NCBI GenBank assembly: GCA_002633025.1
Contig: NMRB01000778.1
Location: 151,034 to 215,033 of the forward strand
Origin: Notospermus geniculatus
Taxonomy: Eukaryota; Nemertea; Pilidiophora; Heteronemertea; Lineidae
Direction of reading: 5' to 3'
DNA: 64,000 nucleotides
Of this stretch, positions 1 through 8,326 are shown piece after piece. Within the stretch, counting starts at the first letter, position 1, and each line of letters opens with the position of its first letter. The position numbers and the translations under genes are program-made. The notes under the pieces were generated by a model that worked only from the letters and a program-made list of their open reading frames with translations, did not search any database and had not been told where the DNA came from.

Positions 1-318
1 GCTCCTTTTCAACCACTGAGTCGTTGAAGAGGAGCCAGGAGTGGGTGACTCCTGTCGATCAAAAAAACCCTGATCAGGGGCCTCTGTTATATTTCTGTTA
101 GGCTGAGTAAGCCGTAACTAACGTCACGACGTGGCGCTGCGACCGATGAGACCGAAGATTCTTTTTTCAACGTGATTTCCAGTCATTTCCATTAACTTCT
201 GGCCTGAAATAAACCCTATTTTTCCGGTCGCATGACATTAAAATTTACACCATCTTGTCGCGGATGAAAATTTCTGCAATTTTTTTGCTTTTTTTCTTTA
301 AAATAAAGAGGTAGGATA

Positions 319-342
319 ATAATAATAATAATAATATTTATT
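319..342. repeat. AAT microsatellite
   Basis: Run of AATAATAATAATAATAAT. The surrounding 1-1180 shows no gene-like sequence. Confidence 0.8.
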
Positions 343-1186
343 AAATTAGAGTGCTACATTAATGAATGTACATTTTCTAAGCACTTTACATAAGACATTT
401 AGTGGACATTTAATAGGATAAGACAATTTGAATTAAACACAAAAGACATTTAAGATGATAAGACAATTAGTGTGATAAAAATGACATAAGACTGAAATGA
501 CTAGGTAGACTTAAAAGTAATTAACAGAAATACCTCCTGAAGAGCTCTGTTTTTAGATGCTTTTTGAACGCATTGGGTGGCGATCTCAGTTTTCCTGTAG
601 AAAAATGTACAGCAGATTTTTTCATGACGCAACGTCAACACATAAAACGACGTCAATGACGTCGGTTCGGTCTCATCGGTCGCTGCGCCGACCTGTCGGG
701 ATAAACGGCGTGCGGGTTCCTCATTACCATAAAAAGTATGTAGGGGTCAGGTATTTCATTCAAATAAAAATTGTTCATATGTGTGGTGTAACGAGGCATC
801 ATTTCCAAAAACTTGACACCCCACAAAAATACTGAGCGAGGTTTATTGTACAAAAATATGTTGTTACCATGTTGGTATAGGAGGAGGCAACATTTCTATA
901 GTTTTTATTCGCCATATTTTTTATTCTACAATTTGTTATTAAGATTAGTACCGGTATTCGAAGTACGTTGACGTCTTTTCCACGTGATTTTGACGTCTTT
1001 TGTGGAAATACTTTCTGATGCTTTAGCAGATTGACATCGACTTTCGACTTTCTGTATTGTTAGGCCCTATGTAATTTAATTTCACTATCATCTTAAAGAT
1101 GAATCGTTTTTTAAGGATTTGAGACTGGTTAAGAGAACCCGGGTAAGAGAAGTCGTCAATTTCAGGTTTTAGGGTCCTTAAGTTCA

Positions 1187-1407
1187 TTGACAATGTTGGG
1201 CCAGTGCTGGTCCAGGTCTGGCAAGTCATCTTCAGCTGTGTCAGTGGAGCAAGCCTTGGGCCAGCCTTGGTCTTGCCTTGGCAATCTCATTCAGAATATC
1301 TCAGTCGAGCCAGGCATGGGGCAGCCTTGGCCATGCCCAGGCATACCTGGTGCCAGGTCTTGCCAGGTGTTGCCGGGTGTATGCCAACCTTGGGCCAAGG
1401 CACCTGT
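1187..1407. repeat. Degenerate CCTTGGGCCAG / CTTGCC minisatellite-like tract
   Basis: Imperfect reiteration of CTTGGGCCAGCCTTGG and TGCCAGGTCTTGCC words, which opens spurious reading frames on both strands. Confidence 0.5.
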
Positions 1408-3139
1408 CAGGGGCGGATCCAGGATTTGACGAAGGGGGGGGGGCGCAGACACGCGGCGCACGCCCCCCCCCCCTTAAATCCGCACACCAGTGTTTTTTCA
1501 GTAACTGAATTTTAGCTTTGGCATCGGACTTTCTCAACCTCAGATGTTGGGAAATCGCGTCTCAGCGATTCTAATTTTCAAAATTTTCCTTGGCGGGAGG
1601 ATCACCACACACAGAAAAATATTCATCTCCACTTGAGATAAGTGCTGTCTTGAAGCCCTTTGAAACACAAATATCTTGTATTTGAGATAATAATATCTCG
1701 AATCGAGAAAGCATCTGTCTAGTGGCAAAACCTGATATATTTGTGACTCGACCTGAGACAAATAGCGTGTTAAGCCTCCCGATACGCAACGTATCTCACG
1801 CTTGAGATATCAATAACATCGAATCGGGATATTGGTCATCCAAATAAGCTAGATCAGTGCGGGCCACCAGTTGGGCCTGACGAGATAACAGTGTTGCAAT
1901 TTGCAAAAAAATATTTACAGAAACGCTGACTTATGAAAGCAAACACATAAGAATATTGATAAACTATTGTTTGAAATCTGAGATACAAATTATAGGTTGT
2001 GAATGTTTCCCTTTCAGAATTATAAAGACAATAATTGTAAAGCGTCGTTTTCTCTCAACCAATACCATGCAAAAGATTCATACTGCGCTGTGCATTGGTC
2101 TACCCTATCAAACTGAACTCTACACAGCTTCTCGGCCTATTGGCTAAGTTGAATTTTAAGAGTTGCGGTCTTTTTGCATTGCGACAGTTAAGCAATCAAG
2201 GCCATGCAGCCATGTGGTTGGTTACAAACAACCCAACAGTTGGGTTGAAAGATCCAACAATTGGGGTTGATAAAGAACTCAACTGTCGGGTTGATACAAA
2301 CAATCCATAAGTTCATATCAAAATGAACGTCATCTCATCTGTCTCCAGAGAAGAGCACAAAATATCATCCAGAATATTTGACTGGGGACAGTCGAAATGA
2401 ACCTCGTTTCAACTGAACACATTTCAGTCTCAAATAGAGACCACTGTTAACTCATATCGAGACGGCCGTCATCTCAGCTGGCAGATTTGACTTGAGACAG
2501 TCCTATCTCAACATGAAACATAAGTTATTCGTACTGAGATTCAAAGAGATCAACTTGAGACACAAAAGTAACTTCTTTTACGGACAAGCGTTCAAGACAC
2601 TTTTATCTCAAGCTGAGATGAATATTTTTCTGTGTGCAGACCCCCGCCAAGTCGGTGCCAACGCCGTCAATGACCCGCCCAAGCGCGAGGCCAGTGGCCT
2701 CTATCTTCTCTACCTTTCTTCCACCCCTCAAGAAAATCCTGGATCAGCCCCTGCGTTATAAGTCGTTCTCGGGGTCTTGATACTTCTACGAATACCTTCC
2801 TGTTAACTGTGTTGATGCTTCTTTTAAAAGTATGTATGTCAAACTTTGGAACGTGTTTGTTCGCTGCCGTCTTGGATCCCTCAGCCCAGTCAGTAGAGTA
2901 TTAATTTGCAATTTTCATTGGTTTTATATCATCAGAAGACGGTTTTCCAAGCACCGACGGGACCTAGATTTGTGTTCCGAAATGCCGGGAAAAAGTGTTT
3001 CAGGGCTTCTAGATTTCAAAATTATCTGGGGGAGGCCCCCAGACCCCCCGCTGTAGACGCGCCTGCGGCGCGCGTGACGACGGCTTCGCCGCCGCCGATA
3101 TCTGCGCCCCCTTCCGTCAAATCCTGGATCCGCCCCTGG
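1408..3139. mobile_element. TIR-bounded DNA transposon, about 1.7 kb, non-coding
   Basis: The outer ends are inverted copies: CAGGGGCGGATCCAGGATTT at 1408 and its complement ending at 3139. Inside, 1604-1654 and about 2588-2638 form a second inverted pair (AATATTCATCTC...TTGAGATAA). GC-rich homopolymer tracts flank the ends. No transposase frame survives, and I saw no matching target duplication, so it may be two nested or adjacent elements. CAGGGGCGG resembles hAT-type termini. Confidence 0.5.
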
Positions 3140-3777
3140 ATAAACAGTCAATTAGGAGCACGCTTGTCTCACACATCATGGCCTGGTTTTTCTCACCAAC
3201 TAAAACTCCACAGTAGTCCAATAAAAGTAGGGTTGAACCTAGACAAAATTGCAATAGAAGGCTTCTTTGCTTTAAACTGTTTATTGGGTGGTACTAATCA
3301 CCAAATAAAAAGTCCCCACTTTTCCGAGCCCGGGAAAGTGGTTAATTTGCATAATTTCAATATGGCCGCCACCCAAAATTTCAATGTACAGGAAAATTCT
3401 TAACGGTTGATTTTAGACCCTATAAATGTATGATAAGCAGATAGGAATATGGGGTCAAAGTACAAAATAAGCCCACTGCCGATTGGATATGACGTCAGTA
3501 TGACGTAGTATGACGTCATTTTAAAGTCACAGCTCAATATTGTTGCAAAACTCAGAAAAATCAAGATATTCTTGTATTGGATGGGCGAAATGTTATAAAG
3601 CACATGTGGAATACCACAGGAGAGTAGCAGCACTTCAATATACAATTGGCATGACGTAGGAATGACGTTCAACATCGCCAATCTAACTTCTAATGCATAA
3701 TCTTAGTGACATGTTCCTATAAAAACTTGTGATGCATAATGCAAGGTACAAAAGGCACAAAATTGACACACAAAATG

Positions 3778-3988
3778 ATAATAAACAAGAAGTCAATCTC
3801 CAGAATTCACGAATTTTCGACCCCAACCGGGGTCTTTTTCAAGTGGAACTTTACAATCTGAAACTCTAGAAAAGACTCAAGTCTTGCAGTCTTTTCTAGA
3901 GTTTCAGATTGTAAAGTTCCACTTGAAAAAGACCCCGGTTGGGGTCGAAAATTCGTGAATTCTGGAGATTGACTTCTTGTTTATTATC
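3778..3988. mobile_element. Foldback element, about 100-bp arms
   Basis: Nearly perfect palindrome centred at about 3884. It contains ACCCCGGTTGGGGTCGAAA, which also occurs in the foldback at 5855-6018, so the two belong to one family. Flanks include CACAAAATTGACACACAAAAT, related to the SINE/foldback flank at about 5832. Confidence 0.85.
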
Positions 3989-4405
3989 TGTGGTGCATAA
4001 TGCATTTATAATCTAACTTCAAATTTTGAACTTGAGAGCAAAACAAATTATGAATGACGTAACATTGCAATGAGAACCTCATTTGATTGAGTGGTGAAGC
4101 TCTTGGATTGTCTTACCTCCTGCGACATAGCACTACGCTATAAGTTATTCTTCGAAATTGGTGGAGTCTGATATTGCTCAAAATAAGAAATGTCAAATAT
4201 AGGCTGACCTTGCTAAATGATAGTACAAAAGCCTGCAAACATCACCGAGGAGAGCATGTTGATGGATCAACCCAAAATTTCATCATCAATAACAGAGGAA
4301 TCTGATGTTTCTAACTCCTCAGTGGAGGAATTCTGACACAGTCCCAGGCATTCACCGCAGGCACTTGGACATTCCAGTCCGTGTTTCCTACAACTACACC
4401 TTTTT

Positions 4406-5105
4406 GGCCCGTATGCACCAACCTCAGATTAGCCCCAATTCTGCTTAAGTACAACTTAAGCTCGAGCGTAAATTTTGATCCTATTGCACCAATCATAGCT
4501 GCTCCAGAAGTCGGGCTTGAAAAGGTTAAGCCACCCAAGGGGTAGGTTTAAGTTGTGGATTAAAGCAGTTCTATTCTAGGGTGGAAACCTGGAGTTTCTT
4601 GACTAGATCAAAGAGCGTGAGGAAATGGACATGGTGGATTGCACAGAACGGGTTGTTGTGGAGAAATTAAAAAAAAACGGTACAGGTTTACCAAGGACAG
4701 TGCTTTCTGGATTATGGTCTAAACTGAACATGAGATTGCCCCATCATCTGTTCGCAACAATCCAGTCTCAGCAATCAACAGATTGTTGCAGGCTTCACGT
4801 GCCATTGCAAGACACCGACAACCTCAAATTAGCCCCAACTTTAAAAGCTCGAGCTTAAATTGGATCACAAGTGCCCTATGTCATGCTGTGTGCATCGCAG
4901 ACAAAGGCCTGCACCATAAAATCATGCAATCAGCACTGGAAGGCCTCAGACTTCAGGCTTAAGTTACAGCTCAGCTAATCTAAAGCTAAGCTGTGGCTCA
5001 AATGTATTGCGGATCAAGTTGGGATTTGCCGAATAAGAGCTTAAGATATGGATCATCCAAACTGTAGCTTAAACCCAAATTCGGATCAGTTGGTGCATAC
5101 GGGCC
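4406..5105. mobile_element. Non-autonomous DNA transposon with GGCCCGTATGCACCAA ends
   Basis: Inverted ends GGCCCGTATGCACCAA (4406) and TTGGTGCATACGGGCC (ending 5105) enclose 700 bp with an internally repeated AGCCCCAA...AAGCTCGAGC motif (4433 and 4835). GGCCCGTATKC ends are reminiscent of Harbinger-type MITEs. The ORFs inside are not convincing. Confidence 0.65.
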
Positions 5106-5111
5106 TCAGTG

Positions 5112-5427
5112 TCAAAATCCCCCTTTACACTGACATCTGACCATTTTCAAGAATGCCTGCGATGCAGGTGTAGAGTCCATCGTTCTTGGCTGTAGCTCAC
5201 CCCCTCCCGTAGCACCCAACCCCATTCTCAGGATTAAGGTATCTGTCCTTCCCCATCCAAGTTTGTGTCTGCAAATATAAACGATATGCATGATATTTTG
5301 CGGCATCCTTTGTGGGAGGCAGGCTCTGAACTTCCACACTAGTGAGCCGTTTGGCCACTTTGGCATATAAACGCAGTTGTGAAAAACACTTAGCGAGCAG
5401 GTCTGTGGTGTCCTTCCATTTGTTCAT
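5112..5427 (-). pseudogene. Frame-broken remnant of a transposon-borne CXC-domain ORF
   Basis: 5197-5427 encodes SLPPTKDAAKYHAYRLYLQ and TWMGKD; about 5112-5223 continues in another frame with FLKMVRCQCKGGF. From memory, the LPPT..AA.YH..R.Y.Q pattern followed by L..V.C.CK is the end of a widespread invertebrate repeat protein that carries a Tesmin/TSO1-like CXC domain. A frameshift separates the two parts and the rest is lost. Family assignment is from memory only. Confidence 0.5.
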
Positions 5428-5463
5428 ACGATATGTGGATGCGAAACCACATCACGCCTTTAG

Positions 5464-5529
5464 GCTTCCGTTACATAGAATTCACCACCGTGAAGCCATT
5501 GTTAACCGGCGTTTTCGTATACCGTATAC
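5464..5529. mobile_element. Half of a foldback element cut by the contig end
   Basis: CACCGTGAAGCCATTGTTAA and GTATACCGTATAC match the 3' half of the foldback elements at 21220-21349 and 41536-41675. Confidence 0.8.
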
Positions 5530-5530
5530 N
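5530..5530. other. Single-N contig join (contig 1 / left arm)
   Basis: One N. The base after it begins the left arm. The 60 bp before it are one half of a foldback transposon (ATACCGTATAC terminus), a palindrome that commonly stops an assembler. Confidence 0.9.
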
Positions 5531-5651
5531 CCTGAAACCCCAAAGATTTAATTCTGACGACGTGTGAAGGAGAGGAAATTTCATCAGGATTTATTAGAGA
5601 CAAAAGTGAATCCGAACCTTTTCGTCCGCAAGTTCACTGCGAGGAGACAAC

Positions 5652-7318
5652 ATGGGATGTGTAAGTTGACCTTTCCCCTCGTTTTCCTCCTTTATTTCTC
5701 ACGTTTATTTACCTCAAGAGTGGCGCAGCGGTGGTTGAGCTTCGGACGCATGACCGGGAGGACACGAGTTCGATTCCCAGCCGAGTTGCCACTTTGTATG
5801 CTCAACTGGTCTGAAACAATTATCCAACAAGCACAAAAAACGACACACAAGATGGTAGTAAACATAAGTCGCCTCCAAATCTTGCAAATTTTCGACCCCA
5901 ACCGGGGTCTTCCTCAGGCACTTTCTAGTTGAGATCACTCACTTCTGCGATCTCAACTAGAAAGTGCCTGAGGGGGTCGAAAATTTGCAAGATTTGGAGA
6001 CGACTTTATGTTTACTACGGAATGAGCCCTTGAGTTCCCCAGAAAGTATCTGGAGAGACTCTGGGGTCATGTGAAGACTGTTTCACTTAGTTTTCTCGTG
6101 TTGCAGGGATCCAGTATTGAGGTGTCGCCCAGGAACAGCCCTGTACCCCGACCTACAGGACACCAACAACAACGGCAAAATAGCGATCACTCTCTCGGGA
6201 AACATCCCGAGACTCAAAACGGTAACGTGACACACGAGGAGAGAAGGAGTTCAAGTAGTCACAGCGTGCGGAGTGAACACAGCGTCAAGAGCCACCACAG
6301 TAGGAAGAGCGGACGTAGTGTCCATAGTCACCACAGCGTCCATAGTAACCACAGTCGTCGCAGTGTGAAGAGCCAGGGAAGCCACCACAGTGCAACACGA
6401 AGTCAACACAGTGTTGGAGTCGAAGAGGACAATACGACCGCCCCAGAGAGCGAAACTTTTCAACAAGACAATGACGAAAACTTAGCGGTAACTGCGCAAA
6501 GTGAGACGGTTGCCCTTGACAACCAGAGCCACCACAGTGATGGTGTTACACAAGACTGTGTCCAGGACAACCAGAGTCATCACAGTGTTAGTGTCGCTCA
6601 GGACAACGTTGCCGTGGATACTCAAAGTCATCACAGTTTTGGTGATAGTCGGGTTGCCCAGGACAACCAGAGTCATCATAGTGTTGGTGTAACGGATGAC
6701 AATGGGGTTGCAGAGGACAACCAGAGTCATCACAGTGTTAGTGTTGCTCGTACTCAGAGTCATCACAGTGTTGGTGTGACGGATTACATTGGGATTGCCC
6801 AGGACAACCAGAGCCATCGCAGTTTTGGCGTGACGGAGGATAGTGGGGTTGCCCAGGACAACCAGAGTCACCGCAGTGTTGGTGTCATGGAGGAGAGTGG
6901 GGTTGCCCAGGACAACCAAAGTCACCGCAGTGTTGGTGTCATGGAGGAGAGTGGGGTTGCCCAGGACAACCAGAGTCACCGCAGTGTTGGTGTCATGGAG
7001 GAGAGTGGGGTTGCCCAGGACAACCAAAGTCACCGCAGTGTTGGTGTCATGGATGACAGTGGGGTTGCCCTGGACAACCTGAGCCATCGCAGTGTTCGCG
7101 TGGCGGATGATAGTGGGGTTGCCCAGGACAACCAAAGTCATCACAGTGTTCGCATGGCGGATGATAGTGGGGTTGCCCAGGACAACCAGAGTCGGCACAG
7201 TGTTGGTGTGACGGAAAATGAAGGTGTCACTGAAACAGAAAATGGCGCCAACCAAGAGGAGATTCAGAGCCCTCGTGATGACGGGGAAAATGAAGACATT
7301 GAGGGGATGTATGAATAA
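5652..7318 (+). CDS. MGCGSS-start Ser/His-rich 18-residue tandem-repeat protein, left allele
   Basis: I do not recognise this gene family. Proposed exons: 5652-5660 (ATG GGA TGT, then donor GTAAGT; A at -3 and G at +4 give a strong start context) and 6107-7318 (acceptor TTGCAG), giving 406 residues. The open frame upstream of 6107 has no ATG. The join makes MGCGSS, the classic pattern for N-myristoylation on Gly2 plus palmitoylation on Cys3, so I infer membrane attachment. After a basic, Ser/His-rich stretch (residues about 40-100, with many SHHS, SVHS and HSVK blocks) come about 14 repeats with consensus QDNQSHRSVGVTEDSGVA, then an acidic tail ending GMYE. There is no signal peptide or transmembrane segment. 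The TAA stop lies within an AATAAA. The intron carries a SINE split by a foldback element. Exon 2 is solid; the 9-nt coding part of exon 1 is inferred. Confidence 0.72.
5720..6070 (+). mobile_element. tRNA-derived SINE interrupted by a foldback element (left)
   Basis: Head at about 5720-5795 with box-A-like GTGGCGCAGCGGTGGTTGAGC and box-B-like GAGTTCGATTCCC. The conserved tail (GAATGAGC, TTGAGTTCCCCAGAAAG, TCTGGAGAGACT) resumes at about 6021-6063. A foldback (5855-6018) splits them. The whole composite fills the repeat-protein intron. The right copy lies at 56880-57243. Confidence 0.7.
5855..6018. mobile_element. Foldback element in repeat-protein intron (left)
   Basis: Arms begin GTAGTAAACATAAGTCG and end with its complement; the centre is near 5938. 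Shares ACCCCGGTTGGGGTCGAAA with 3778-3988. Confidence 0.8.
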
Positions 7319-7319
7319 A
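7314..7319 (+). terminator. AATAAA overlapping the stop codon of the repeat-protein gene
   Basis: The TAA stop at 7316-7318 lies within AATAAA, and the right allele has the same hexamer (55563-55568, minus strand). If used, the 3' UTR would be only some tens of bases; a further ATAAAA follows within 10 bp. Confidence 0.4.
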
Positions 7320-7373
7320 CATAAAATCTACAAAAAGGCCTACTCAACCTCAGCTTCATGACAAGTAGGCTTA

Positions 7374-7523
7374 AGGCCTGAACCCACTGTCGCGTTTTGC
7401 CGCCGCGGTTTCATCACTGCCCAACAAATCCTTTGTTATTTCTCGGTCCGCTGCCTTTTAACAAAGCATTTTCTGCCGGTGCGTTTGCCCGCTGCGTGAA
7501 AACGCGTCAGTGGGTTCGGGCCT
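7374..7523. mobile_element. 150-bp foldback MITE with TTA target duplication, left allele only
   Basis: Inverted ends AGGCCTGAACCCACTG and CAGTGGGTTCGGGCCT, flanked by TTA (7371-7373, 7524-7526). The right allele (about 55510) reads straight through with one TTA. A three-base TWA duplication suggests a PIF/Harbinger-type MITE. It lies between the repeat-protein stop and SMYD3; the remainder of 7319-8326 shows no gene. Confidence 0.85.
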
Positions 7524-8326
7524 TTACAGGTACTTTTATTTCATGAACGTGGAAAGCATGTTGATGTCCAGGGAACGATGTTGAACAGCAGCGACACTCC
7601 TCAAACTGAAACCAAGCGCATGCGCATTGCTTGTGCACGTGGCAATCCCAGCGCGTGCTGCCCCGGCAGACGTTGAACCAGTACATCGTCAAACGTGGTC
7701 TGTGGGACACTATTTTGGAATGTTGAACAATTTAGACAGGCGAAAATCATGGATTTCTTTGTTCATGCAAGGTGATGGGGACAAAATTATTTTTCAAAAG
7801 TCAGGAGTAAATTATTAAAATTGTCCTTTTTTGTTCTAAATGTATAAATCAAGTGTAAATACAACTTCTTGCACAGAAAAGAATTTGGTTCGTCTTTTAT
7901 ATTCGCCAAACAGGGGTGGTGTGAATGGAGATTCTTTCTCCCGGAGATAATGTCCGGGCAACAATGGGTCATGACGTGGTGGAGGCATCAGCTAACTGCC
8001 TCTCTCCGAGTCCAACCCTCTCGTCCACGAATTTCTCCACCCTGTTAGCTTCTGAGCCACTCTCCCCATTATCTTAATCAGGCCCTAAATCCCTGCCACT
8101 GGTGCAAAAGCAAATAAGATCCAAGCGTAGAATGGTATCTTTTTGCGCGCTCTGCCTCAGATACGTTCTCCTCCCACGAGACGTGGGGTGTCGCCATCTG
8201 ACGGTGTTTCATTAAACTATACAGTAGCCTGGTGTCTGTCCTCTTGCGGCTCGCGGACAAGGAATCAGTCATGAGACGCAGCTGGACCACGTGCGTGATG
8301 AACTAAGTCGATTTCCCACGATCATA

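Noticed and set aside
6500-7210. Regular repeats that could suggest a CRISPR array
   Set aside because: Units are contiguous 54-bp coding repeats without unique spacers, in a eukaryotic gene.
6482-7255. Long antisense reading frame (257 residues) across the repeat-protein exon, and its 282-residue counterpart at 55627-56475
   Set aside because: The 54-bp repeat keeps several frames open on both strands. The sense frame has splice-site support and a sensible start; the antisense one has neither.
8078-8290. Minus-strand frame opposite the SMYD N-terminal exon (also 54542-54940 on +)
   Set aside because: The sense strand encodes the conserved KCEPFVHVL and RCEHCFL in phase with the MYND exon; the opposite frame is a shadow.
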